64,000 nt of DNA from JAWLEP01 sp964553045 (GTDB lineage: Bacteria; Fermentibacterota; Fermentibacteria; Fermentibacterales; JCC-6), in the NCBI GenBank assembly GCA_964553045.1, contig CAZKJG010000006.1, positions 62,001 through 126,000 of the forward strand, given 5' to 3'. The first letter of the stretch is position 1. Each line of letters opens with the position of its first letter. Below the pieces are notes generated by a model that saw only the letters and a list, made by a program, of their open reading frames with translations, did not search any database and was not told the origin of the DNA. Made by a program: the position numbers and the translations under genes. This document shows, in pieces, positions 33,612 through 42,290 of this stretch.

Positions 33612-35533
33612 TGCCCCAGCGGACGCTGTTCGGGCCCCAGGAGATGCCGGCAGGCCTGGAGGATGACCTGGCCGAGCTGTGCCGGCGGGCCCGGGGCGAC
33701 ATCATCCGCATGACCACACTGGCCGGAAGCGGCCATCCCGGAGGCTCCATGTCATCGCTGGAGGTCTACGCCCTCCTCTGGAGCCAGGCCGACGTCGACC
33801 CCGCCAAACCCCTCAGGCGGGGAAGGGACAGAATAGTGGTCAGCCACGGCCACACCAGCCCCGGCGTCTACTCCGTTCTGGGAAGGCTGGGCTGGTTCGA
33901 TCCCGAGGAGGCCGTGGTGTCCTTCCGGCTGGGAGGCAGCCCCTTCGAGGGGCACATCGAGCGGTCGATCCCGGGGGTGGAGCTCACCACGGGCAACCTG
34001 GGCCAGGGGGTCTCCTCGGCCTGCGGGATGGCGCTGGCCGACCGCACAAGCGGCCACCAGAACCACGTCTGGGTCGTAACCGGAGACGGCGAGCACGACA
34101 AGGGCCAGATCTGCGAGGCCCGCAGGTTCGCAGCCGCCTACGGCCTGGGGCGCCTCACCGTGGTGATCGACTGCAACCACCTGCAGATATCCGGCCGTAT
34201 CGAGAAGGTCATGCCGGTGAACATGGCCGAGGAGTACCTTGCGGCCGGATGGGAAGTGGTCAAGGTCGACGGCCACGACCTGAAGGCCCTCTACGCGGCC
34301 CTCAGGCCCCGCGAGAACGCCGACAGGCCCCGCCTGGTGCTGGCCGAGACCACCATGGGCAGGGGGGTCTCCTTCATGGAGGACGACGAGACCTGGCACG
34401 GCCAGGCGCTAAAGCCGGACCAGGCGGGGGAAGCGTTGTCCGAGCTGGGCCTGAATAACGACCTGGACAGCCTCTCCGAGCTTCGAAACCGGTATCGGCC
34501 ACGGAAGGGTTTCTTTCACATGCCGCTGCCCTACAGCATAATGGACCGTCCCGGCACCCCGCGCACCTACGCTCCGGACCACAGGGGAGACAACCGCAGC
34601 GCATGGGGGCGGGCCCTCCTGGATCTGGCGGAGTGCAACCGCGACAACCTGCCCCTGGTATTCGACTGCGACCTGGCCGGCTCGGTCAGAACCGCCGAGT
34701 TCGGGAAGCTCTATCCGGACCACTTCTTCCAGTCGGGCATAATGGAGCACCACACGGCCAGTGCCGCCGGCGGGGCCTCCATCGCCGACCGGGTGGTCTT
34801 CTGGGCCGACTTCGGCGTCTTCGCCGCCGACGAGACCTTCAACCAGCACCGTCTGAACGATATCAACATGACCAACCTGAAGGTCGTCGCCACCCACTGC
34901 GGCCTGGACGTCGGCCAGGACGGCAAGACCCACCACTGCATCAAGTACATCTCGCTGATGGGAAGCCTGCACCACTACGCCACCATCGTACCGGCAGACC
35001 CCAACCAGACCGACCGGGCCATCCGCTACGTGGCCACCCACCCGGGCAACTTCTTCGTGGCCATGGGCCGGTCCAAGACGCCGGTGATCACCGACGAGGA
35101 GGGAAATCCCTTCTACGGCGGGGACTACCGCTTCGTCTACGGCCGGCACGACCTGTTGCGCAGGGGAGACGATCTGGCCATCGTCTCCATGGGCAACACC
35201 TGCCACCGCGCCATCAGGGTCCGCGAGCTGCTGGCGGAGAGCGGGGTCGGCGCCGCCGTGTACTGCGTCCACTGCCCCCTCTGTCTCAGCCCCGATCTAC
35301 TCGCGGAGCTGCGGGAGTTCCCCCTCATCGCCAGCTACGAGGACCACGACGCCGACACCGGCCTGGGCGCCAAGGTGGCCCTGGCACTCTCCGGGAAGGG
35401 CGGGGGTCCTCCCCTGCTGCGCTTCGGGGTGGTGGAGTACGGCTTCTCCGGCTCCCCCCAGGAGCTGTTCCGCCTGCAGGGCCTGGCCCCCGACCAGGTG
35501 GCCCAGTCCCTGCTCGCCGCCATCACCACGTAG
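33611..35533 (+). CDS. Transketolase
   Basis: A 640-residue thiamine diphosphate enzyme of normal length that exchanges two-carbon units between sugar phosphates. Visible: SGHPGGSMSSLE near 38 and a SHGHTSPGVYS stretch (substrate and TPP contacts), the TPP motif GDGEHDKGQ near 159 ending in the DCNHLQ asparagine, SGIMEHH near 377 with the catalytic glutamate, and DDIAIV-like DDLAIVSMGN in the C-terminal domain. It overlaps the FtcD gene by one base (TGATG), so the two are translationally coupled. Whether it is the main transketolase or a special one (for example linked to pentose phosphate for PLP) cannot be told. Confidence 0.93.
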   Translation: MPQRTLFGPQEMPAGLEDDLAELCRRARGDIIRMTTLAGSGHPGGSMSSLEVYALLWSQADVDPAKPLRRGRDRIVVSHGHTSPGVYSVLGRLGWFDPEEAVVSFRLGGSPFEGHIERSIPGVELTTGNLGQGVSSACGMALADRTSGHQNHVWVVTGDGEHDKGQICEARRFAAAYGLGRLTVVIDCNHLQISGRIEKVMPVNMAEEYLAAGWEVVKVDGHDLKALYAALRPRENADRPRLVLAETTMGRGVSFMEDDETWHGQALKPDQAGEALSELGLNNDLDSLSELRNRYRPRKGFFHMPLPYSIMDRPGTPRTYAPDHRGDNRSAWGRALLDLAECNRDNLPLVFDCDLAGSVRTAEFGKLYPDHFFQSGIMEHHTASAAGGASIADRVVFWADFGVFAADETFNQHRLNDINMTNLKVVATHCGLDVGQDGKTHHCIKYISLMGSLHHYATIVPADPNQTDRAIRYVATHPGNFFVAMGRSKTPVITDEEGNPFYGGDYRFVYGRHDLLRRGDDLAIVSMGNTCHRAIRVRELLAESGVGAAVYCVHCPLCLSPDLLAELREFPLIASYEDHDADTGLGAKVALALSGKGGGPPLLRFGVVEYGFSGSPQELFRLQGLAPDQVAQSLLAAITT

Positions 35534-35542
35534 CCGCCCCCT

Positions 35543-35630
35543 CAAGTGCCAGGCACTTGAATGGCACTTGAATTGAACGGCTGCCAGGTATGTAATGTAA
35601 GTGCCTGGCACTTAAATGGGCACTTAAATG
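35543..35630. repeat. Paired palindromic repeats between convergent genes
   Basis: Two copies of the same compound element lie head to tail: CAAGTGCCAGGCACTTG (35543-35559) followed by AATGGCACTTGAA, and TAAGTGCCTGGCACTTA (35598-35614) followed by AATGGGCACTTAA. Each core is a perfect 8+1+8 palindrome and each is followed by a half copy of the arm, with a run of Cs before and Gs after the block. The block fills the gap between the transketolase and the geranylgeranyl-reductase-like gene, and its right end enters that gene's last codons. It may be a terminator, a mobile palindromic repeat of the REP kind, or both. Confidence 0.8.
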
Positions 35631-36727
35631 GGGGAGAGGAAGCGAAGCATCATGCGCCAGTAGTCGGTGCGGCCGGCCACCAGGTCCCAGTAGCCCTGGA
35701 AGAACTTCGGGTCGTCCCGAAGCCGGCGCATGGCCCGGGGCTGAAGGCTGCGGCGGTAGAGCAGACCCGCGAAGATGCGGGACTGCGACACAAGGCCCGC
35801 GCATCCGCGCCGGGCGCGCATCTCGATCATTCGCCGGCTCCAGCCTTCCAGGATCGCATCGGCCACCAGCATGCCGCTCTCCAGAGCATGGCCGATACCC
35901 TCCCCGGAGACCCTGTCCACCAGGCCTGCGGCGTCTCCTGCCAGGAACACCCTGCCGGCGCCCAGGGTCCGGCAGGGGGGGCCGCCGGGAATAACGGCCC
36001 CCTGCAGGGTTTCTTCCCCCGTGCCACCGGCGTGCTGCAGAAGCGGCGTCAGACGCCTGGCCAAGCCCCTCGAAGCGAAGTCGCCCCCGGTCCCCCCGAT
36101 TCCCACCGCGGCCGACCCTCCCCGGGGGAATACCCAGCCGTACCCCCAGGGAACCAGTCCGAAGTGCACCTGCAGCCCGCGGGCGGGATCGGTTTCCCGG
36201 ATTATCGCCTGCACGCCGGCGCCGCGGGCCGGGGAGGACCTTCGAAGACCCAGTCGACGACGCACCAGGCTGCCGGCTCCGTCGGCCCCCACCAGGAAGC
36301 TCCAGCCCATCCGCCTTCCGGACGAGAGCCCGATGGCCTCCCCGCTCACCTCCGTCACCCTCTCGCCCTCGATGACCTCCGCCCCAGCGTCCCGCGCCCG
36401 GCGCAGGAGCAGGGCGTCGAAGGGGGAGCGATCCACTACGCGTATCGGAGGCCCTGCACAGACGTGAGTGCGCAGATGCAGCAAGCGGTGCCAGCAGGAC
36501 ATGGCTCTATGGACGGCCAGCGTCTGGCCGCGCAGCTCTTGGCGGGTCAGTACGCCACTGCGCAGAAGCAAGCTGATTCCGCGATGACTAAGAGCGCCGG
36601 CGCAGGCCTTCGGACGGGGAAATCTGCGGCGGTCGACAACCACAACTGAGGCTCCCTCGCCCGCCAGACGCCAGGCGCAGGAGGCCCCCGAGGGACCGCC
36701 TCCAACCACTACGACCGGGCGGTCCAT
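35624..36727 (-). CDS. Geranylgeranyl-reductase-family flavoprotein
   Basis: A 367-residue FAD-dependent oxidoreductase. Near the N-terminus VVVVGGGPSGASCAWRLA is the dinucleotide-binding fold, and FLVGADGAGSLVRR plus GRVFLAGDAAGLVDRVSGEG are the second and third FAD motifs. PWGYGWVFPRG matches the P-x-x-Y-x-W-x-F-P signature of the geranylgeranyl reductase family, which saturates isoprenoid chains of lipids, quinones or chlorophyll. I start it at ATG 36727, right before the FAD motif; 25 further residues would be possible upstream. Divergent from the acyltransferase and radical SAM genes. Its last codons lie in the palindromic block at 35543-35630. Confidence 0.88.
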   Translation of the reverse strand: MDRPVVVVGGGPSGASCAWRLAGEGASVVVVDRRRFPRPKACAGALSHRGISLLLRSGVLTRQELRGQTLAVHRAMSCWHRLLHLRTHVCAGPPIRVVDRSPFDALLLRRARDAGAEVIEGERVTEVSGEAIGLSSGRRMGWSFLVGADGAGSLVRRRLGLRRSSPARGAGVQAIIRETDPARGLQVHFGLVPWGYGWVFPRGGSAAVGIGGTGGDFASRGLARRLTPLLQHAGGTGEETLQGAVIPGGPPCRTLGAGRVFLAGDAAGLVDRVSGEGIGHALESGMLVADAILEGWSRRMIEMRARRGCAGLVSQSRIFAGLLYRRSLQPRAMRRLRDDPKFFQGYWDLVAGRTDYWRMMLRFLSPI

Positions 36728-36879
36728 CCCGCGGCTCCATGGGTGGGCGAGGTAAACATCTCGGGCAACTGAGCTCCTTCCCTCTCCGGCGCAAGGCTCC
36801 ATCGAAGAGGATGCAGTGAGGGCCCGAAGCGGTCAACGATGTCCGCGGCATGGGGACGAGGCCCGGGGAGGGTCGTATA

Positions 36880-37941
36880 TTGCCGCCAGCGGCAGTGCGG
36901 CGAAGGATCAACCGGGAGGATACACTGAGAGCTCTCTACTACCGTCTCACCGACACCCTCACCAGGCTGGCCGCAACCGGCGGCGGATACGATCGTCTGT
37001 CCCTTCCCCTGGCATGGATAAGAAGGGCCGAGAAGCGACTAGGCGGGCCCGGCGGCACAGAGACGTACATGGGGCACCTGAAGCGGATATTCCCCGACCG
37101 CGGAAGAACGTGGAGGAAGAGGGTCCTGGCCGGCTACTGGCGCAACCACCAGCGCCGGATTCTGGGCCTGTACAGAACGGCCGACCTCTCCCCCGGAAAC
37201 CTCGATTCCGCAGTCGAGTGGAGCGGCCTGGACGACTTCCTCCGGGCAGCCCGTTGCGGCGACGGAGTTCTGTTGCTGGTTCCCCATTACGGCGACGAGC
37301 GTACGCTTCACATCCTGCTGGCCATGGCGGGGATGGAGGTACATGTCCTCACCTCGCGATACCGGGAGGCGTCTTCGGCCATAAGGAAACGCAGGCTGGG
37401 GGTATCCCGCCGCTGGAACCGGCTGCACTTCCCCGACGAGAGCCCTGCATGGATGCCGGGGGCTCTGGGGGAGGGAGGGGTGGTACACTTCGCCCCCACC
37501 TGCTGGGCCGGCGTGCGGGGCCAGTGGCTGGAGACATTCGGAGTCCCGGTCCTGGTGAGCACGGTCCCGAAGAGGCTGCGGGATCGAACCGGCTGCCGTG
37601 TCTTCCTGGGCTGGAACACCATACTCCCCGGCATGCGGTATCAGGTGGATCTGGAGTCCTTCGATCCCGCGGCCGGCGGCAACGGGTTCAACAGCAGGCT
37701 CTTCACCCGGATAGAGGCGGGGGCCCGGCGAAGGCCACGGCAGTACGACTGGATGAACCTGGTGATACGTCACCGCGAGACGAACACCATGGTCCGCCTG
37801 GGCGGAGTGCCCCGCAGCGAGCGCACTCTGGAGGATCGCGCCATCGAGGCGGACTGGGACCCGGAACGGGTGGCAGGCCTGGAGGAGGTTCGCGGCCTGC
37901 CGCTGCTGCGGAACGATTCACGGGGGACTCCTGTTCCATGA
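36880..37941 (+). CDS. LpxL/HtrB-like lysophospholipid acyltransferase
   Basis: Translation from TTG 36880 gives 353 residues; GGAGG lies 7-8 bases upstream. ATG 36850 and GTG 36895 are in frame but have no Shine-Dalgarno sequence, and CTG 36925 follows GGGAGG by 5 bases. The protein has the shape of lipid A acyltransferases: GVLLLVPHYGDERT holds the H-x4-D/E acyl-transfer motif, GVVHFAPTCWAG and GVPVLVSTVPKR match the later blocks, and IRHRETNTMVRL lies near the end. Such enzymes move an acyl chain to lipid A or other lipids at the inner membrane. First of three plus-strand genes with two B12-type radical SAM enzymes. Confidence 0.72.
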   Translation: MPPAAVRRRINREDTLRALYYRLTDTLTRLAATGGGYDRLSLPLAWIRRAEKRLGGPGGTETYMGHLKRIFPDRGRTWRKRVLAGYWRNHQRRILGLYRTADLSPGNLDSAVEWSGLDDFLRAARCGDGVLLLVPHYGDERTLHILLAMAGMEVHVLTSRYREASSAIRKRRLGVSRRWNRLHFPDESPAWMPGALGEGGVVHFAPTCWAGVRGQWLETFGVPVLVSTVPKRLRDRTGCRVFLGWNTILPGMRYQVDLESFDPAAGGNGFNSRLFTRIEAGARRRPRQYDWMNLVIRHRETNTMVRLGGVPRSERTLEDRAIEADWDPERVAGLEEVRGLPLLRNDSRGTPVP

Positions 37942-38008
37942 CCGTGAGGAGGACTATCTTAGCCCGGTCGGACCGGAAAGCGGCGGAAGCATCGGAGGAT
38001 GGTACGGC

Positions 38009-39439
38009 TTGAGAGTGGCGCTCGTATACCCCAGATGGGACTGGATAGAGTACAACGGGCTGGCCGAGCCCATAGGCCTGCTGCAGCTTCATTCCGCCCT
38101 GCGCGATGAGGGCCACGATCCCGTCTACCTGGACTACTCCTTCTGCCGGAGCATAGACGAGCTCGACGGGAGAGCCCGGGGGGCGCAGCTGGTGGGGGTG
38201 GCCATCTCCGCCGCCGCCAAGATGAGCCGGGCCGACACCGTCACCCGGCACCTCCGGAAGGTCCTGCCCGACGCTGTCTTCGTTGCCGGGGGCGCCTACC
38301 CCAGCATATTTCCGGCAAAGGTGATGGAGGAGACTCCCTACGACTACACGCTGGTGGGCGAGGCGGAGGAGTCCATAGTCGAGCTGGCCGGCGCCCTGGA
38401 GGCCGGCGGAGGCGTAACCGGCATACGCAACCTGGTCTACAGGCGGGATGGAGAGCTGGTGGAGAACCCCCGCAGGCCGGTGCCGCAGGATCTGGACTCC
38501 CTGCCCTTTCCCGCCAGGGAGGTGGTGGACTACGACGCCTACCTGCGCAACGGCATGTCCGAGTACGGCGTGGTGACCACCAGGGGGTGCCCGTTCGAGT
38601 GCATCTACTGCAAGCCCAGCACCGACCTGATCTACGGCGGGGGAATCCGCTACCGCAGCGCGGCGAACGTGGTGGAGGAGATCGCCGAGCTGGCCGGTCT
38701 GCGGGGGCTGACCCGCGTACCCGTGTTCTTCAAGGACGACACCATCACCATGCACCCCACCGGCTGGTTCGAGGAGCTCCGCGACAGGCTGCGGGCAAAG
38801 GACCTCGAGCTATGCTGGCACTGCAACAGCAGGGTGGACACCGTCACCCGCGATAAGGTCGCCATGATGGCCGAGAGCGGCTGCCACTGCATCTCATTCG
38901 GCGTGGAGAGCGGAAGTCAGAAGATCCTGGATTTCTACCGCAAGGGCACCACGCCCGAGCAGGCGGAGAGGGCCTTCGACTGGTGCCACGAGATCGGCGT
39001 GGAGGCCACGGCCAACCTGATGATCGGATTCCCCATGGAGACCGAGGAGGACCTCCGGGCCACCTACGAGCACCTGAAGCGGCTGAGGCCGGACGACATC
39101 ATAGTCTACTTCTCCACGGCCATTCCCGGCCGCTACATATACGACTGGGCCGTGGAGAACGGCTACCTCGCAAGCGACACCAACCCCGAGCTGCTGGACC
39201 CGGCCCGGAACAGGGCCTGCGAGGTCATGAACATGCGGCTCCCCTTCGTCTCCCTGAAGGACGTGATCGACTGGAAGCACCGCATCGAGCGCTACCGGAG
39301 CTGGAGGAAGGTAACCAGCGTCGAGAACATCAGGAAGTGGGCGTCGGAGCTGGCCAGCCACCCCGGTACGGCCCTCCGCAAGGCCGGACGGGTTGTAAGG
39401 GGCTTCGGCGGCAAGGGCGAAGACGTTATTCAGGGCTGA
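38009..39439 (+). CDS. B12-binding-domain radical SAM protein 1
   Basis: A 476-residue protein of the class with an N-terminal Rossmann-like B12-binding domain (MRVALVYPRWDW..., residues 1-160) and a central radical SAM barrel (185-400). The [4Fe-4S] cluster ligands are C194, C198 and C201 in RGCPFECIYC. FKDDTITMHP and GVESGSQKILDFYRKG are standard radical SAM landmarks; GFPMETEEDL follows. The D-x-H-x-x-G cobalamin motif is not evident, as in many members of this group. Start is TTG 38009, with GGAGG 10 bases upstream. Members methylate or rearrange lipids, hopanoids, tetrapyrroles and antibiotics. The context favours lipids. Confidence 0.88.
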   Translation: MRVALVYPRWDWIEYNGLAEPIGLLQLHSALRDEGHDPVYLDYSFCRSIDELDGRARGAQLVGVAISAAAKMSRADTVTRHLRKVLPDAVFVAGGAYPSIFPAKVMEETPYDYTLVGEAEESIVELAGALEAGGGVTGIRNLVYRRDGELVENPRRPVPQDLDSLPFPAREVVDYDAYLRNGMSEYGVVTTRGCPFECIYCKPSTDLIYGGGIRYRSAANVVEEIAELAGLRGLTRVPVFFKDDTITMHPTGWFEELRDRLRAKDLELCWHCNSRVDTVTRDKVAMMAESGCHCISFGVESGSQKILDFYRKGTTPEQAERAFDWCHEIGVEATANLMIGFPMETEEDLRATYEHLKRLRPDDIIVYFSTAIPGRYIYDWAVENGYLASDTNPELLDPARNRACEVMNMRLPFVSLKDVIDWKHRIERYRSWRKVTSVENIRKWASELASHPGTALRKAGRVVRGFGGKGEDVIQG

Positions 39440-39449
39440 GGGGGAGAGC

Positions 39450-40856
39450 ATTCGGGCAACCCTTGTGTATCCGAACTACGGCAGCGGGAAACGATCCAAG
39501 TACTTTCCCTTCGGACTGGCCTACGTCGCCTCCGCGCTGCTAGATGCCGGAGTGCGGGTAACGGTAGTCGATATGGAGGGCGATGACCTGACCGTTGACG
39601 AGGCGGTCGAGCGGGTACTGAACAGCGGCCCGGACCTCGTGGGGTTCGGCGGCATGGTCACCCGCTACCGAATAGTCCGCGAGCTGGGGAATCGCCTCCG
39701 TCCCCGGCTGCCGGACGCGCTCTTCGCCGCGGGCAACAGCGGCGCCAGCACCCTGCCCGGCCTCTACCTCAGGCGCTGCGGGATGGACGCCGTGATACTG
39801 GGAGAGGGCGAGGCCACCGCCGCCGAGCTGGCCGGCGGGATGGCCCGCGACCGCTGGCGCGAGGTCCCGGGACTGGCCTTCCTCGACGACGGGGGCGACC
39901 TTGCGTACTCCCCGCCCAGGCGTCGAATAGCCGACCTGGACTCCATACCCCGCCCGGCATGGGACCTGTTCCCGGTGGACGGCTACGTAACCAGCATGGA
40001 CCACAGACAGAAGACGAGGCCCCACATGGAGGTGGTGGCCAGCCGCGGCTGCCCCTACAACTGCGTCTACTGCTACCACCTCTACGGCCGGCGGGTCCGC
40101 CGCCGGTCGCCGGCGTCAATAGTGTCCGAGGTGGAGGAGCTGGTGCGCCGCTACGGCATCGAGTACACGGGATTCCCCGACGACCTGTTCACCAGCGACC
40201 GCGAGTTCGTGCTGGAGGTGTGCAGGCTGTTCCGCCAGAGGCTTCCGGGAATCGGCTGGAGCTGCATCGGACGCGTGAACCTGGTGGACCCGGAGATGCT
40301 CGGGGAGATGCGCCGTGCCGGATGCGACTGGATCTCCTACGGCATCGAGTCCGGCAGCGACGAGATGCTGCGCCGCATGCGGCGTGGAGTCAGCAGCGAG
40401 GACTGCCTGAGGGGGATCAGGATGACCCGGGAAGCGGGAATCCACGCCGAGGGATCGTTCCTGATAGGCATGTTCGGCGAGACCAGGGAGACCGTGGCCG
40501 AGACGGTGGACTTCTGCCGCCGGGCCGACATCACCGCCCCCATGCTGTACGTGACCCCGTACCCTGGCACGCAGATCTTCGAGGAGGCCAGGGACAGGGG
40601 ACTGATACCGGACGTGGAGGCCTTCGTGGAGAGGATGGACGCCGCCGACAGGTTGCTGGTGAACCTGACCGACATGCCCGACGAGGAGCTCAGAAGGCTC
40701 AAGGACTGGGCCCAGGGGCAGATCGGGCGGTCCTACCTTATGCGCAGGCCCCTGACGCGAATACCCGGAATGCTCTGGAAGCACGTCAGGCTGAGGGGTC
40801 TTCGGGGACTCGCCGCCGACGTGAGGGAGCTGGTCAGCAGCTGCCTGCGCCGCTAG
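39450..40856 (+). CDS. B12-binding-domain radical SAM protein 2
   Basis: A 468-residue paralogue of the previous protein. Aligning the N-termini places its first residue at an ATT codon (39450): (I)RATLVYPNYG against MRVALVYPRWD, and GGGGGAG lies just before it. The first standard start, GTG 39465, would remove the first beta strand. The cluster ligands are in RGCPYNCVYC (C201, C205, C208). FPDDLFTSDREFVLEV, GIESGSDEMLRRMRRG and the GMFGETRETV block follow. It starts 10 bases after the first gene's stop and ends at a hairpin terminator (40871-40898). Function unknown; probably the same pathway as its neighbour. Confidence 0.87.
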   Translation: MRATLVYPNYGSGKRSKYFPFGLAYVASALLDAGVRVTVVDMEGDDLTVDEAVERVLNSGPDLVGFGGMVTRYRIVRELGNRLRPRLPDALFAAGNSGASTLPGLYLRRCGMDAVILGEGEATAAELAGGMARDRWREVPGLAFLDDGGDLAYSPPRRRIADLDSIPRPAWDLFPVDGYVTSMDHRQKTRPHMEVVASRGCPYNCVYCYHLYGRRVRRRSPASIVSEVEELVRRYGIEYTGFPDDLFTSDREFVLEVCRLFRQRLPGIGWSCIGRVNLVDPEMLGEMRRAGCDWISYGIESGSDEMLRRMRRGVSSEDCLRGIRMTREAGIHAEGSFLIGMFGETRETVAETVDFCRRADITAPMLYVTPYPGTQIFEEARDRGLIPDVEAFVERMDAADRLLVNLTDMPDEELRRLKDWAQGQIGRSYLMRRPLTRIPGMLWKHVRLRGLRGLAADVRELVSSCLRR

Positions 40857-40870
40857 CGCAGCAGGCGAAA

Positions 40871-40898
40871 CCGGGGGCGGTCCACAGGCCGCCCCCGG
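40871..40898. terminator. Hairpin terminator between convergent genes
   Basis: A 10-base-pair stem CCGGGGGCGG / CCGCCCCCGG with an 8-base loop. On the plus strand it is followed by CCTTTCC. It lies between the second radical SAM gene and the convergent pmbA-like gene and may act in both directions. Confidence 0.6.
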
Positions 40899-40914
40899 CC
40901 TTTCCGCCGATGGA

Positions 40915-42288
40915 CTAGAAGGAGTCGGCGCAGTCTGTGATCTTCACGCCCTCCACTACCGCATAGGAGGGGACGCTCATCGCCCGCGGCGACCTGCGCC
41001 GGTAGGTGTTGGACTGGTTCTGGGAAACCGCAGCGGACGACAGCGTCCGTACATTGCTCAGCACACTCTGGAAGCTGTCGGTTATCCTCGTGGAGAAGAT
41101 GGGGGCCACGATCCTCCCGTCCTCCACCATGGTGGCGCTGAAGCGGCTGCTTCCGGTGAATATGCCCCTGGCCATGCTGGGCATGTTCATGTAGTGCAGC
41201 GCCGGTATGTACAGCACCTTGCCAAGGCCCGCCGCGGCCTGCAGCGGATCCTCGGGGCCGTCGCCGCAGCCCAGGACCAGGCTGGGCGAGCCGGTGTCGT
41301 GACCGGTGGGCTCGTGCCCGTACTTCGCGGCGGTGGACATGTCGTAGAAGAGGTTCTTCATGACTCCCTTCTCCACCGCGGTGAATGGCCTGCGCGGAAC
41401 TCCCCCCATGTCGAAGCCCATGCGGAAGGTCAGATCGCTTTCGGGGTCATCGACCAGCGTGATGTTCTCGCCCAGGATCCTCTCGCCGATCTCGCTGCCG
41501 CTGGTCCATCCCAGCTTCTCCTCCCACATGCGGCCGGACACGCCGGTAAAAACGGCCATGGCGCAGATGTCGGCAAGCGCCTCGGCGCCCAGCAGAACGG
41601 TGTAGTCGCCCTCGGCAACCTTCACCCCGGCGTTCTCGGCGTATACGGGGATGTAGCGACGGAAGCTGTCGATGGAGAGCTGCGGGTCGAACCCGTCCGC
41701 CCTCCATCCCGTCTGGCCGTGCTGGAGCTCCCACTTCTCCCCGGGATGCTTCAGAACCACGCTGAACTTCCAGTCGGTTCCCCGGTGATAGGCCTCGTTG
41801 CCGCCCGCCGTGCTCACCAGGTAGATCTCGGTCAGACCGCTTGACCAGGAACCGGAGTAGTTGTACTCCTCGCCGGCGCCCCGGAACACCTCGGCGTAGC
41901 CCTCCGCCTTGCTGGCCGGGTCCATCTCACTCACCGCCGGGTCCAGCTGGGGCTCCTCCTCAACGCTCTGCCGCACCTCGGGCAGAAGGGGCTCGTAGTT
42001 CTTCTCGCCACCCACCTCTGCCTTCGCCCGGGCGACCTCCAGCGCCCTTCGAACAACGTCCGGGGAGGTTGCCCCGGTCATCTGGGTGTGGCTTCCCTCG
42101 CGCCGGCCGTCCACCACGTGTACGTCCAGGCGGGTCAGCCTCTCCGACGTGCTGAGGGATACGGAGCTGTTGCCCATCCGCATCAGGTGGCTGTCTTCAC
42201 GGTGCAGGGTGAAGGCGGCCCTCACTCCCTGCCCCGCGGCCTCGTCGCGGACCTGGCGTATCGCGTCTCTCACCTTTTTCTCGAGCAT
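40915..42288 (-). CDS. TldE/PmbA-family subunit (pair 2)
   Basis: A 457-residue PmbA-like protein starting at ATG 42288. It has no HExxxH motif. Features of the superfamily: SVSLSTSERLTRLDVHVVDG near the start, TVLLGAEALADICAM in the middle, and the C-terminal barrel (GMGGVP-like RMGFDMGGVPRRPFTAVEKG). It starts 2 bases after the stop of the second tldD-like gene, with which it must form the heterodimer. The sequence is quite different from that of the first pair at 1-4 kb, so the two pairs are ancient paralogues rather than a recent copy. Confidence 0.82.
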   Translation of the reverse strand: MLEKKVRDAIRQVRDEAAGQGVRAAFTLHREDSHLMRMGNSSVSLSTSERLTRLDVHVVDGRREGSHTQMTGATSPDVVRRALEVARAKAEVGGEKNYEPLLPEVRQSVEEEPQLDPAVSEMDPASKAEGYAEVFRGAGEEYNYSGSWSSGLTEIYLVSTAGGNEAYHRGTDWKFSVVLKHPGEKWELQHGQTGWRADGFDPQLSIDSFRRYIPVYAENAGVKVAEGDYTVLLGAEALADICAMAVFTGVSGRMWEEKLGWTSGSEIGERILGENITLVDDPESDLTFRMGFDMGGVPRRPFTAVEKGVMKNLFYDMSTAAKYGHEPTGHDTGSPSLVLGCGDGPEDPLQAAAGLGKVLYIPALHYMNMPSMARGIFTGSSRFSATMVEDGRIVAPIFSTRITDSFQSVLSNVRTLSSAAVSQNQSNTYRRRSPRAMSVPSYAVVEGVKITDCADSF

Positions 42289-42290
42289 GC

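Noticed and set aside
12278..35630. CRISPR array
   Set aside because: The repeats at 12.3 and 35.5 kb are single pairs of palindromes without regular spacers, and no cas gene is present.
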